Assembly: GCF_007860185.1 (NCBI RefSeq)
Contig: NZ_SJPY01000002.1
Location: 837,775-901,774, forward strand
Length of the DNA stretch: 64,000 nt
Source: Novipirellula aureliae
GTDB taxonomy: Bacteria > Planctomycetota > Planctomycetia > Pirellulales > Pirellulaceae
Reading direction: 5' to 3'
Shown: piece by piece, positions 29,027-38,304 of the stretch
Layout: each line of letters starts with the position of its first letter
How positions within the stretch are numbered: position 1 is the first letter of the stretch
Program-made: the position numbers and the translations under genes
The notes under the pieces: model-generated
Database searches by the model: none
Told to the model about the DNA's origin: nothing
The model's input: only the letters and a program-made list of their open reading frames with translations

Positions 29027-29045
29027 CCTAGGCTTCCAGCCTGGG
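29027..29045. repeat. isolated hairpin sharing the GGCT-TCC-AGCC core
   Basis: CCTAGGCT-TCC-AGCCTGGG has the same loop and inner stem as the repeat units at 13.8, 18.5 and 20.0 kb, but different outer stem bases that still pair. It follows the TPR gene stop by 28 bases and could serve as a 3' processing or stop signal. A partial echo (CAAGGCTGG) follows at 29054-29063. Confidence 0.5.
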
Positions 29046-29207
29046 ACCTGAGCAATCAAGGCTGGCAATCAAGGCCACGGTCAAGTCATCGCATGAAAAC
29101 TCAAACGCATGAAAACTCAAGCGGAGCGATAACTGATAGAGGGCAGCTTCGTCGTAATCTCCTAGTTCCGTGATTAATCGCTCAACATTTTAGAATAGAC
29201 CCAGCAA

Positions 29208-29867
29208 ATGAAATCAGCAAAAACAGAATCGAAATCATCGGTCTTCAAAACCTATCGGATGATCCCTTTTGTGGTCGTCATCACCTTTGTCTTGCTGTCC
29301 GGCGTTGCCCATGGTGTCCTTGATGGACGTTGGTCGGAACCGAAAGACCTTATTCAACAAGGGGACAGACTCAATCAATTGCCAGACCATTGCGGGGATT
29401 GGACATTGCTACACCGCGACGAACTAGACGACGGCGCAAAAAAACTACTACGTTGTTATGGTTCAAGCCTTGCCGTCTACCAGCATGATCGGACGAAATC
29501 GACCGTCACCGTTGCGGTGCTGTTCGGGCCGCGAGGTCCGATCGCGGTGCACACGCCAGAGATTTGTTACAGCTCGGTTGGAACAAAACAAGTTGGTGAA
29601 ACGAAGAAACAGATTATTCAAACACCAAGTGGCCAGCAAGAATTTTTTTCGGTTCAATTTGCGATCGCACCGTCAACGGAACCAAGCTTGGACGTTTGGT
29701 ACGCATGGAGCGAAGGTGATGCTTGGATTGCCGCCGAATACCCCCGTTTATGGATGGCTCATTCACTTTACAAGATTCAGGTTGCAGGTAGCGTTGAAGT
29801 AAGCGAAAACGATTGTAACAATTTTCTCACTTCCTTCTTGCCTGAAATCGACGCCCTGTTAGAGTAG
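29208..29867 (+). CDS. epsI: exosortase-associated EpsI-family protein (DUF3485)
   Basis: A 219-residue protein with an N-terminal membrane segment (about 19-37) and an extracytoplasmic EpsI domain. The hallmark HTPEICY motif is at 115-121 (H115, C120), followed by a YAWSEGD segment. EpsI is fused to or encoded next to exosortases in many genomes and has been proposed to act in methanolan-type exopolysaccharide export; its chemistry is unsettled, though the conserved Cys/His suggests catalysis or redox function. Context between the TPR protein and sugar transferase genes agrees. Confidence 0.9.
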   Translation: MKSAKTESKSSVFKTYRMIPFVVVITFVLLSGVAHGVLDGRWSEPKDLIQQGDRLNQLPDHCGDWTLLHRDELDDGAKKLLRCYGSSLAVYQHDRTKSTVTVAVLFGPRGPIAVHTPEICYSSVGTKQVGETKKQIIQTPSGQQEFFSVQFAIAPSTEPSLDVWYAWSEGDAWIAAEYPRLWMAHSLYKIQVAGSVEVSENDCNNFLTSFLPEIDALLE

Positions 29868-29964
29868 GGATGCCAAACGACCCAATAGGGTTAGCGGGAC
29901 GATTCGTCTGACAACCTTTCTTATCTGAACTTACTGTTTACTGATTCCAACAAGAGATTTTCAC

Positions 29965-30858
29965 ATGACTTCCTTGCCAAGTATTATCCTGGATTCGGAA
30001 AGCGTCGGTGGGTCGGATGCGTTTTTGGAATTACCGGCCAGTCGCCAACCGTTCTTCGCGCGGAAGTATGCGCTGGAACGAATTGTCGGTGCGATAGCCC
30101 TCGTGCTCTTTTCTCCACTGATCTTGATCTTGTGGGCTGTCGTCAAATTGACCTCTCCTGGGCCTGGTTTTTACAAGCAATCCCGCATGGGGTTAAATGG
30201 GCAGACGTTTGAAATGGTCAAGCTTCGCTCGATGGTTTTTGATGCCGAGAAGCCCGGCAAAGCGGTATGGTGCGTTCGCGGCGACAGTCGGATCACGCCA
30301 CTTGGACGTTGGCTTCGCAAGCTTCATCTCGATGAATTGCCGCAGCTATTCAATGTTGCACGAGGTGAAATGTCGTTGGTTGGGCCGCGTCCTGAGCGGC
30401 CGTCGATCTGTGATACATTGGCTGACGAAATTGATAATTACTATCGACGACTCACGGTGAAGCCAGGGGTGACAGGTTTGGCGCAAATCAATTTGCCGCC
30501 GGATGAAACGATCGAAGATGTGAAGCGGAAACAGGTTTTGGATCTGCTTTATATTTGTGAAACGAATACTTGGATGGAGTTGCGGATCTTAGCTGCAACC
30601 GGGTTGAGGATGGTTGGCATCAAAGGTGAGACGGTGATGAGATGGATGCGGCTATGCCGCCGAGATGTCTTGGTCGATCATGGTTTGATTTCCGCCTCAC
30701 CGCTACCGCGTTGGCGTCCACGCCCGTTTGCTAAACGGCGGAGGAGGCGTGCGGATTTGGTTGCCGTTTCAACAGTGGGATCCGATGCCAGCGAAAGCGA
30801 GTCGTATATTGACGATTCGACTCCGGTTCGGCGTGCCCCCGGTCGACGACCGCGCTGA
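29965..30858 (+). CDS. polyprenyl-phosphate sugar phosphotransferase (WcaJ/EpsB-like)
   Basis: A 297-residue protein with the bacterial sugar-transferase domain at about 30-220. One hydrophobic hairpin (ALERIVGAIALVLFSPLILILWAVV) precedes the catalytic region SPGPGFYKQSRMG, FEMVKLRSM, RWLRKLHLDELPQLFNV and MSLVGPRPERP, then KPGVTGLAQIN. It lacks the extra membrane segments of full WcaJ proteins, so it is a short PglC-type or initiating enzyme. It transfers a sugar phosphate to undecaprenyl phosphate, the first committed step of the polysaccharide repeat. The C-terminal 60 residues are basic and unordered-looking. Confidence 0.92.
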   Translation: MTSLPSIILDSESVGGSDAFLELPASRQPFFARKYALERIVGAIALVLFSPLILILWAVVKLTSPGPGFYKQSRMGLNGQTFEMVKLRSMVFDAEKPGKAVWCVRGDSRITPLGRWLRKLHLDELPQLFNVARGEMSLVGPRPERPSICDTLADEIDNYYRRLTVKPGVTGLAQINLPPDETIEDVKRKQVLDLLYICETNTWMELRILAATGLRMVGIKGETVMRWMRLCRRDVLVDHGLISASPLPRWRPRPFAKRRRRRADLVAVSTVGSDASESESYIDDSTPVRRAPGRRPR

Positions 30859-31044
30859 TGCATACGCCCCCCGAAGGTCGTCGATGATCTCTCCATCGAT
30901 CTATCACCTTGGGTATGAAACAAACTCCAATCGCACAGTCGCTTCTGAGAAAGTGACGTGATAGCCGGCAATGCAATCAGCGATAAGCGTCTGAATGATA
31001 TTATTTACTAGCTTTACAACTTCTGTTAACGAACCTTCCATACC

Positions 31045-31902
31045 ATGGATCTAATCCCCAACGCGATGACAGTCGATGTCGAAGACTACTTCCACGTTAG
31101 CGCGTTTGCCGACCGAGTTACTCGGCACGATTGGGATCGCTATGAAAGTCGCGTGCAGGGAAACACCGATCGATTGTTGTCGTTGTTCGATGAGGTCCAG
31201 GTTCGCGGTACGTTCTTCGTATTAGGCTGGGTTGCCGAGCGTTTTCCGCGATTGGTTCAGCGGATCGTTAAAGCCGGGCATGAGATTGCCTCGCATGGCT
31301 ATTGGCACCAGCTCGTTTATGACCTGACACCCGAGCAGTTTGTGAAGGACATTCAAGCAAGCCGAGATGCGATCGCTAGCGCCTGTGGCGTTGAGGTCAA
31401 CGCGTACCGTGCCCCGAGCTTTTCGATTACCGACAAATCGTTCTGGGCACTCGATTTACTGCGTGAGCATGGCTTCACGACCGACTCAAGTATTTTTCCG
31501 ATTAGCGGTCATGATCGCTACGGCGTAAAGGATGCGAACAAAGAGATTCATCAACGGGAGACCGCGCACGGTGAGATTAGCGAATTCCCTCCGTCGGCAT
31601 GGTCGCGTGGGCGATTTCATGTACCCATAGGAGGTGGCTATTTTCGCCTGTTTCCGTTGCCGGTAACGAGTAAGGCGATCCGTGTGGTCCGTCGTGAGGG
31701 GCGTCCCGCGATGTTTTATACGCATCCATGGGAAATCGATTCCGAGCAACCGAGAATGCAAAATTTGACCAAGCGAACGAGATTCCGTCACTACGTCAAC
31801 CTGAAACACACCGCCGACCGGCTTCGACGACTCTGTCAGTCGCATCGTTTTGATCGAATGTCAACCGTCATGGATGCGGTACGGCAGAGTGCCGTTTGTT
31901 AA
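31045..31902 (+). CDS. polysaccharide deacetylase, XrtA/PEP-CTERM-associated type (DUF3473)
   Basis: A 285-residue NodB-fold protein: MTVDVEDYFHVSAF (catalytic D and metal-binding D), TFFVLGWVAERFP, HEIASHGYWH (metal-binding histidines), YRAPSFSI and a C-terminal FYTHPWEID. The DVEDYFHVSAF opening and the C-terminal DUF3473-like part are specific to exosortase-system deacetylases. It removes N- or O-acetyl groups from a growing or finished glycan. No signal peptide is seen, so it may act in the cytoplasm or on the membrane-bound intermediate. Confidence 0.93.
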   Translation: MDLIPNAMTVDVEDYFHVSAFADRVTRHDWDRYESRVQGNTDRLLSLFDEVQVRGTFFVLGWVAERFPRLVQRIVKAGHEIASHGYWHQLVYDLTPEQFVKDIQASRDAIASACGVEVNAYRAPSFSITDKSFWALDLLREHGFTTDSSIFPISGHDRYGVKDANKEIHQRETAHGEISEFPPSAWSRGRFHVPIGGGYFRLFPLPVTSKAIRVVRREGRPAMFYTHPWEIDSEQPRMQNLTKRTRFRHYVNLKHTADRLRRLCQSHRFDRMSTVMDAVRQSAVC

Positions 31903-31914
31903 CCGTAGCAGCGT

Positions 31915-31950
31915 CTCTCTGAGACGATGAGATTTCCGAGTCTCAGAGAG
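31915..31950 (+). terminator. hairpin after the deacetylase gene
   Basis: CTCTCTGAGAC (31915-31925) pairs perfectly with GTCTCAGAGAG (31940-31950). It begins 12 bases after the stop codon. There is no clear T-run, so factor-independent termination is uncertain. Confidence 0.45.
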
Positions 31951-32066
31951 CCTCTCACATAAGCCTCGCACACAAGAAAAATGCCCGCAAGAAAACATCA
32001 AACGGGTCGATAACGGGCGTTCGATCGGCATTCCGTATGTCGCTAAACTGACACGCTACAAGCCGA

Positions 32067-33665
32067 TTGCACTTTTCCCGACTGATGCGTAGGGTGACGA
32101 AGTATCATCCTCTATTCAATAATTTTATTAGACAGAACCTTCCGCATGCGGATATTTCGATTAGGGTGTCACCCAAGTGGACGAAGTCCGCGCTGACCGA
32201 AGCATTGGCTCTCTCGCATGCACCCTATCGGCTCGCAGAGCCGATTAACACTTATCGCCAAAACAACATCAAACGCAGCGACAACGCACGTACCCCTGAA
32301 TCCCCCACTTCATCCCCTTTGTCACTTCCTCGTCTTCTCTTCCTAACGCATCGCTTCGTTTACCCGCCTAACCGCGGCGACCGAATCCGTTCGTACAACC
32401 TGCTGCGGGTCTTGAGCGAAAATCACCGGGTCACGTTAGCTTGTACAAATGATGAAGAGGTCAGTAAAAACGATCACGAGCATGTCCAAGAATTCTGTGA
32501 ATCCGTCATCATTGCTCCGCTAAATCGCATCATCCGACTTGCGGGTGCAGCAGCCGCGGTCGCCCGTGGGCGCAGCCTAACCGAAGGCATGTTTCATTCC
32601 CGGTCATTATCAAAATCGATCGCGCAGCAACAACGATCCAACCCGTTCGACGCGGTATTAGTATTTTGCTCTAGCATGTTTCCCTACGTCGACACGCCGT
32701 TATTCAGTGACACGCGGATGATCGTCGATTTGGTCGACGTCGACAGCGCCAAGTGGTCCCAAATGGGACAAGAATCGACTTGGAGCAAACGTCCAATTTA
32801 TCGCTTCGAAGCAAACCGAGTCCGCAAATTGGAACAAAGAATTGCAGACCGAGCGGACGCCGTCGCATTGGTCAGCGAAAAAGAAGCCGATCTATTCCGC
32901 AATTCTATCCGCACCGACACCCCCATCATCGGCATCAGTAACGGAGTCGACACCGACTTTTTTTTCCCGCTCGCGCGGCAAGCGGGAAATAAAAGAAGTC
33001 TGAAAGGTGAACAGAGAAGCCTAAAGTATGAAGCACCCCCCAACTCCCAACACCTAGCTCCCCACTCCCAACTCCCAACTCTCTCTCTGATTTTCACCGG
33101 CGTCCTCGATTACAAACCAAACGTCGAAGGCATCGATTGGTTCTGCCGCCAAATCCTCCCTACCTTAAACGCATCTCCCCGTCTTTCCCATTCCCCCACT
33201 CCCTCACTCCTTCCCCCCCCACTCCCCATCTCTCTCACCATCGTAGGTCGGCGTCCGAACGCAAAAGTGAGAGATTTGGCTAAGTTGCCTGGCGTGAACC
33301 TCGTCGGAGAGGTCCCCGACGTTCGTCCCTATTTGCACGGAGCCGACATCGCGATTTCGCCATTGAAACTAGCGAGAGGCATTCAAAACAAAGTCCTTGA
33401 AGCGATGGCAAGCGGATTGCCTGTCATCGCGACCACTCAATCAGCCGAGGGCATTGATGCGCAGCCAGGAGAAGAGCTCATCATTGCTGACACTCCTGAG
33501 CAATGGGTTCACGCGATTAGAGAACTCGGGCACCTCCGATCTCAGCGAAAAGTGATCGGTCGACAAGCTCGCGATTACGTTGTTAGCCAATTTTCTTGGC
33601 AGGCCCGGCTCCGGCACTTTGACACATTGCTCGAGCAACCCATCTGCCGTTCGTTATCGTCCTAA
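32067..33665 (+). CDS. Stp1-like glycosyltransferase (exosortase-system sugar transferase, GT4) with low-complexity inserts
   Basis: The 532-residue frame holds a GT4-type transferase of the PEP-CTERM-associated Stp1 group: LLFLTHRFVYPPNRGDRIRSYNLLR, a central RFEANRVRKLEQRIADRADAV, VSNGVDTDFF-like ISNGVDTDFF, and the late KLARGIQNKVLEAMASGLPVIAT. The homologous part seems to begin only near residue 88, so the first 80 residues may be untranslated or an extension. Two Pro/Ser/Leu-rich inserts (about 325-342 and 370-392) interrupt the Rossmann C-domain and are encoded by heptamer-like C-rich DNA at 33041-33089 and 33181-33240. Such inserts could impair function, yet the frame is kept. Confidence 0.85.
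   Translation: MHFSRLMRRVTKYHPLFNNFIRQNLPHADISIRVSPKWTKSALTEALALSHAPYRLAEPINTYRQNNIKRSDNARTPESPTSSPLSLPRLLFLTHRFVYPPNRGDRIRSYNLLRVLSENHRVTLACTNDEEVSKNDHEHVQEFCESVIIAPLNRIIRLAGAAAAVARGRSLTEGMFHSRSLSKSIAQQQRSNPFDAVLVFCSSMFPYVDTPLFSDTRMIVDLVDVDSAKWSQMGQESTWSKRPIYRFEANRVRKLEQRIADRADAVALVSEKEADLFRNSIRTDTPIIGISNGVDTDFFFPLARQAGNKRSLKGEQRSLKYEAPPNSQHLAPHSQLPTLSLIFTGVLDYKPNVEGIDWFCRQILPTLNASPRLSHSPTPSLLPPPLPISLTIVGRRPNAKVRDLAKLPGVNLVGEVPDVRPYLHGADIAISPLKLARGIQNKVLEAMASGLPVIATTQSAEGIDAQPGEELIIADTPEQWVHAIRELGHLRSQRKVIGRQARDYVVSQFSWQARLRHFDTLLEQPICRSLSS
33041..33240 (+). repeat. two C-rich heptamer-like tracts inside a glycosyltransferase gene
   Basis: The first tract (33041-33089) reads as degenerate heptamers CAACTCC, CAACACC, TAGCTCC, CCACTCC, CAACTCC, CAACTCT. 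The second (33181-33240) has irregular CCCACTCC-like units. Normal coding sequence lies between and around them. The TAGCTCC unit also occurs in the degenerate end of the heptamer array at 36992. Confidence 0.65.
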
Positions 33666-33672
33666 ATACCGA

Positions 33673-34854
33673 TTGTTTCCAACATTGTTTGATTCCAATC
33701 ATCGCATTCGGGTCGGCTTCGTCATGCACAAAATGCAAGTCGCTGGCGCTGAAGTTTTGGTTAAACAGATTATCGAGCGACTTGCCGGACAGATTCACTC
33801 GACGATTTTTTGCCTCGATGGCCTTGGTGAACTTGGTCAACAACTTCTCGATGACGGAACCCCCGTTGTCGTTTTGAATCGAGAACCTGGCATGGATCTT
33901 AAGATGGCGAAGCGGCTTGACGGTGAAGTACGCTCACGAGGTATCGATGTCCTGCATGCACACCAATACACTCCGTTTTTTTACTCCGCCATTGCCAGAT
34001 TGCGTTATCGTACTCCGGTGAAAGTATTGTTCACTGAACATGGCCGTCACTATCCAGATATCGTGTCTGCGAAACGACGGTGGGCCAATCGACTTCTGCT
34101 TCACCGTTATGCTGATACAGCCACCGCATGCTGTGATTTTAGTACACGAGCGTTGCAGAACATCGAGGGGTTTCCTTTGGCAATGACGCTCCAGAACGGT
34201 GTGGATTTGGATCAACTACCACCTCGTGGCGATGCGGCGACTCAAGCACAGCTTCGTGAATCGCTCGGGCTCGTAAACGGTCGAAAGTATGTTGCCTGTG
34301 TAGGGCGATTTCATTCGGTAAAGGATCATGCGACGTTAATTCGCGCATGGGAACGTGTTCATAACCATTTACCCGATGCAAAGCTGCTTCTCGTCGGGGA
34401 TGGTCCAGAACGCGCCAACATCGAAGCACAAATCCAGCAAAGCGATGCATCGTTTCGAGCGGAGACGCCCTCAACGAACTTTGCAAACTCAATCGAACTA
34501 CTCGGCATCCGCCACGATGTCGCCGCGATCCTCAGAGCCGTCGATCTGTTCACACTAACGAGTATTAGTGAAGCCGCATCACTCACTCTGCTTGAAGCGA
34601 TGGCCAGTGAATGTGCATCGGTGCTAACGGATGTCGGTGGCAATGCCGAACACATGCGCAGCGGCGTTGACGGATACTTGGCACCTCGCGGTGATGATGC
34701 GAAGCTTGCCGAAGCCATTGTCGATTTGCTGTCGGATCCAGCGAAATGTCAACGGTTTGGTAAATCCGCTCGGCAGCGGGTTCAAGAGCATTTTGATCTC
34801 GATAAAGTCATCCAACAGTATGGTGAGCATTACCGTCAACTGAGCCGTGCTTAG
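33673..34854 (+). CDS. GT4-family glycosyltransferase
   Basis: About 393 residues. The N-terminal domain opens RVGFVMHKMQVAGAEVLVKQIIERL, typical of GT4 enzymes; the C-terminal nucleotide-sugar domain has CVGRFHSVKDHATLIRAW, KLLLVGDGPER and the E-x7-E motif in TSISEAASLTLLEAMASECASVLTDVGGNAE. The start is uncertain: the frame is open back into the previous gene, but TTG 33673 or 33685, just past that gene's stop, fits the protein best. It lies 8 bases after the Stp1-like gene, indicating one transcript. Sugar specificity unknown. Confidence 0.9.
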   Translation: MFPTLFDSNHRIRVGFVMHKMQVAGAEVLVKQIIERLAGQIHSTIFCLDGLGELGQQLLDDGTPVVVLNREPGMDLKMAKRLDGEVRSRGIDVLHAHQYTPFFYSAIARLRYRTPVKVLFTEHGRHYPDIVSAKRRWANRLLLHRYADTATACCDFSTRALQNIEGFPLAMTLQNGVDLDQLPPRGDAATQAQLRESLGLVNGRKYVACVGRFHSVKDHATLIRAWERVHNHLPDAKLLLVGDGPERANIEAQIQQSDASFRAETPSTNFANSIELLGIRHDVAAILRAVDLFTLTSISEAASLTLLEAMASECASVLTDVGGNAEHMRSGVDGYLAPRGDDAKLAEAIVDLLSDPAKCQRFGKSARQRVQEHFDLDKVIQQYGEHYRQLSRA

Positions 34855-34959
34855 TCGGTACATCGATCCGAAAGAAACCGTCTTCTGCAGCCGCCAACCA
34901 ACTAGACTGTCAACCAACGATTCCACAACCTTTTCGATTCCATCACCATTATATCCCTA

Positions 34960-35532
34960 TTGCAAAGCATCGCCCGAACGGTGGCGGTCCTCCTCGTCTC
35001 GCCACTGCTACTGACTCACGCGATCCTATCGCGATTAGGGAGTTCTGACCAATCCCTGGAAACGCATTCGCAAATATTGTCCATGCTGCCAGGAACGCTC
35101 GGCAGTTACCTTCGGGTCGGTTTTTATCGTCATACACTTGATCATTGTCATCCCACCGCAACGATTTCCTTCGGCGCATTGCTTTCCAAAACGAATACAC
35201 GGTTGGGCCAACATGTGTATGTCGGTCCGCGATGCATGCTCGGTTGCGTCACGCTCGAAGACGACGTCCTACTCGGCCCAGCGGTCCAAATTCCGAGTGG
35301 TCCGCACATGCATGGAACCAGTCGCTTGGACGTCCCGATTCGCAAGCAACCCGGTATTCCAAGGCGAGTCACCGTCGGTCGAGATAGCTGGATTGGTGCC
35401 AGTGCAATCATAATGAATAATGTAGGTGAACAAACAATTGTCGGCGCCGGAGCGGTCGTCACCAAACCGTTGCCTCCGCGCGTGGTCGCTGCTGGATCAC
35501 CTGCAAAACAAATCCGATCCCGAGTTGAATAA
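34960..35532 (+). CDS. hexapeptide-repeat (LbH) acyltransferase, WcaF/CapG-like
   Basis: A 190-residue protein with a hydrophobic N-terminal segment (AVLLVSPLLLTHAIL) and a left-handed beta-helix: TISFGALLSKTNTRLGQHVYVGP, CMLGCVTLEDDVLLGP, then VTVGRDSWIGASAIIMNNVGEQTIVGAGAVVTK and VAAGSPAKQIR. The histidine pair PHMHG lies in the protruding loop where catalytic His occurs. It likely O-acetylates the surface glycan. Start TTG 34960 lacks a good ribosome-binding site. It sits between a glycosyltransferase and the ABC exporter permease gene. Confidence 0.88.
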   Translation: MQSIARTVAVLLVSPLLLTHAILSRLGSSDQSLETHSQILSMLPGTLGSYLRVGFYRHTLDHCHPTATISFGALLSKTNTRLGQHVYVGPRCMLGCVTLEDDVLLGPAVQIPSGPHMHGTSRLDVPIRKQPGIPRRVTVGRDSWIGASAIIMNNVGEQTIVGAGAVVTKPLPPRVVAAGSPAKQIRSRVE

Positions 35533-35612
35533 CTATCAATCCCGTAGTCCCATGCACAATTCACCGAAACTCTCTATGAGTTCCGCTACGCATTTTTCCG
35601 TTACTGAATACC

Positions 35613-36515
35613 ATGCCTAACATACTCGACACCACTCCGCCAGTCACTGCCGGCGCAACGCCACTACCAGCCAGCGTTGACGAGATGTTCGCACCCGAAC
35701 ACATCACGATCATCGAAGCTCGCAAAGGGCTACAGTTCTTTGATTGGAAAGAGCTCGTCGCTTACCGAGACCTATTTCGCTTCTTAATCTGGCGGCAGAT
35801 CAAAGTCCGTTACGCCCAGTCTGCGATCGGCATCGGCTGGGCCGTGATCCAGCCGCTGTTTTCGATGGTCCTGTTCACGATCATCTTTGGCAGGCTTGCG
35901 AACATCGACTCCGACGGAGCACCGTACGCCCTGTTCAGTCTAGCGGCCTTATTGCCGTGGACCTACTTTTCTAACGCGATCACCGATGGAGTTTCTAGTC
36001 TAGTCAGCGAAGCCAACATGCTACGCAAGATCTATTTCCCACGATTATTGTTGCCATTATCCGCTGTCGTCGCCAAGCTCGTCGACTTCGGAATTGCCGC
36101 AGTCATGATGGTGCTGCTGATGAGCTACTATCAACATCTACCCGGGCCTGAAATCCTAGTCACCCCGTTGTTGATTGCGTTAATGGTCGTCACCGCCAGC
36201 GGGATCAGCATTTGGTTAACCACATTAGCGGTCCAGTATCGTGACGTTAAGCACGCCATGACGTTTTTGGTCCAATTGGGTATGTACGCATCGCCCGTCG
36301 TTTACCCCACCAGCATGATCCCGGAACAGTACCGGCTATACTACGCACTCAACCCGATGGTTGGCGTGATTGAAGGCTTCCGCAGTGCCATACTAGGCAG
36401 CCAGCCCATCCCCTGGGACTTATTAGCCGTAGGAACCGTATCCGCGACCGCAGTGCTTTTAACCGGCTTAGTCTTCTTCCGCAGCAAAGAAAAGATCTTC
36501 GCCGACGTAGCTTGA
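35613..36515 (+). CDS. wzm: ABC-2 type polysaccharide export permease (Wzm-like)
   Basis: A 300-residue permease with a cytoplasmic amphipathic start (KGLQFFDWKELVAYRDLFRFLIWRQIKVRYAQSAIG) and six membrane segments: VIQPLFSMVLFTIIFG, ALFSLAALLPWTYF, AAVMMVLLMSYY, LIALMVVTASGISIW, FLVQLGMYASPVVYP and VGTVSATAVLLTGLVFF. The pattern is that of O-antigen/teichoic-acid exporters. It pairs with the ATPase encoded at 37022, but the two genes are separated by a four-helix-bundle gene inside heptamer repeats. Confidence 0.94.
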   Translation: MPNILDTTPPVTAGATPLPASVDEMFAPEHITIIEARKGLQFFDWKELVAYRDLFRFLIWRQIKVRYAQSAIGIGWAVIQPLFSMVLFTIIFGRLANIDSDGAPYALFSLAALLPWTYFSNAITDGVSSLVSEANMLRKIYFPRLLLPLSAVVAKLVDFGIAAVMMVLLMSYYQHLPGPEILVTPLLIALMVVTASGISIWLTTLAVQYRDVKHAMTFLVQLGMYASPVVYPTSMIPEQYRLYYALNPMVGVIEGFRSAILGSQPIPWDLLAVGTVSATAVLLTGLVFFRSKEKIFADVA

Positions 36516-36521
36516 GAGAAA

Positions 36522-36545
36522 CTAGTGGCTAGTGGCTAGTGGCTA
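36522..36545 (-). repeat. left heptamer array (CTAGTGG x3.4)
   Basis: Three perfect CTAGTGG units and a trailing CTA lie between the wzm stop and the start of the four-helix-bundle gene. CTAGTGG read on the other strand is a rotation of the CTAGCCA/CCACTAG unit of the right array, so the two arrays are inverted relative to each other. Confidence 0.92.
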
Positions 36546-36551
36546 AAAAAA

Positions 36552-37012
<461 letters not shown>

Positions 37013-37021
37013 CTAAATACC

Positions 37022-38293
37022 ATGCCCTCTGTCATCTCCGTCGAAAATCTCTCGAAAGCCTACCGAATCGGCCACAAAGAAGAGGTTCCCGACACGATCG
37101 TCGGTGCTGCCAAGAACGTGCTTGCAGCCCCATGGCGTAACTTCCGGAACCTCCGCACCCTCAACACAAACACTCGCAACTCGCCGCTAGGCACTAGCGA
37201 CTCCGACGACACACTGTGGGCGTTAAAAGACGTTTCCTTTGAGATTGAGCAAGGCGATGTGGTCGGCATTATCGGTCGCAACGGAGCGGGCAAAAGCACG
37301 CTGTTGAAAGTCCTCAGCCGGATTACTGAACCGACTAGCGGTCGTGCGGTGATTCGTGGCCGAGTTAGTAGTTTGCTAGAAGTCGGCACCGGCTTCCATC
37401 CCGAATTAAGCGGGCGCGACAACATCTATATGAATGGCACAATTCTGGGGATGACCAAAAAAGAGATAGACAAAAAGTTCGATGAAATCGTCGATTTTTC
37501 GGGAGTTGAGAAGTTTCTCGACACACCGACTAAACGATATTCATCCGGGATGCAGGTTCGCCTTGCCTTCGCTGTAGCTGCCCACTTGGACCCGGAGATT
37601 CTCGTAATCGATGAAGTGCTGGCGGTAGGAGATTCGGAATTTCAATCCCGATGCCTCGGGAAAATGCGAGAGGTAGCCGGCAGTGGGAGAACCGTAATCT
37701 TTGTGAGTCATAACTTGGGGATAGTGAAAAGCCTCTGTACGAAGGGTGTGATTATGAACACGGGTAAAAATACGCCTTTGCAGTCGGCTGACGACGCGGT
37801 AGTTGAATATCTTAGCCTTACTAGCAATCGTGATTTGAAATATCGGGGCTCAGAAATTAAGCGACCGGGGAAAATTATTAGTAAAGTCGCCATGCTTGGC
37901 GATGCGCGATCGGAAAATCAGATTGAAACGGATTCGAAACTTTGCTTCAAAATAACCCTTGGTGATGCGGGTGTAGGCCGATTCGATTGCACGATCGTTT
38001 TGAATAACTCTTTTGGTCAGAGAGTCGTTTTGTTTCATACCATCTATCACGGCGGGATGACACTTGAAAACAAAGAGGGGCAGACTATCTCTTGTGTGAT
38101 TCCTCATCTGCCATTAGTGCCAGACAAGTATTCAGTCGATATTAAAATCACCGATGGTGGGGTTACGCTCGATGAAGCATTGGATTGTTTGTGGCTCGAC
38201 GTGGTGTTCAAGGATCACTTTGGAACCGGACACCTGCCGAACCGTCACCAAGGATCCGTATTGTTGCCTTGTGCCTGGGAAGTCTCACCGTAA
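37022..38293 (+). CDS. wzt: ABC polysaccharide exporter ATPase with C-terminal glycan-recognition domain (Wzt-like)
   Basis: A 423-residue ATPase: Walker A GRNGAGKST near 90-98, Q-loop region, signature YSSGMQVRLAFAVA, Walker B ILVIDEVLAVGD and H-loop VSHN. Residues about 250-423 form a Wzt C-terminal-like beta domain (LCFKITLGDAGVGRF ... FGTGHLPNRHQGSVLLP), which in relatives reads the terminal modification of the glycan before export. A short extra N-terminal stretch (about 25-60) carries a RNSPLGTSDSDD loop. It energises the Wzm permease. The distance from wzm is due to the inserted repeat/four-helix-bundle segment. Confidence 0.94.
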   Translation: MPSVISVENLSKAYRIGHKEEVPDTIVGAAKNVLAAPWRNFRNLRTLNTNTRNSPLGTSDSDDTLWALKDVSFEIEQGDVVGIIGRNGAGKSTLLKVLSRITEPTSGRAVIRGRVSSLLEVGTGFHPELSGRDNIYMNGTILGMTKKEIDKKFDEIVDFSGVEKFLDTPTKRYSSGMQVRLAFAVAAHLDPEILVIDEVLAVGDSEFQSRCLGKMREVAGSGRTVIFVSHNLGIVKSLCTKGVIMNTGKNTPLQSADDAVVEYLSLTSNRDLKYRGSEIKRPGKIISKVAMLGDARSENQIETDSKLCFKITLGDAGVGRFDCTIVLNNSFGQRVVLFHTIYHGGMTLENKEGQTISCVIPHLPLVPDKYSVDIKITDGGVTLDEALDCLWLDVVFKDHFGTGHLPNRHQGSVLLPCAWEVSP

Positions 38294-38304
38294 ACTGTGA
38301 TGGT

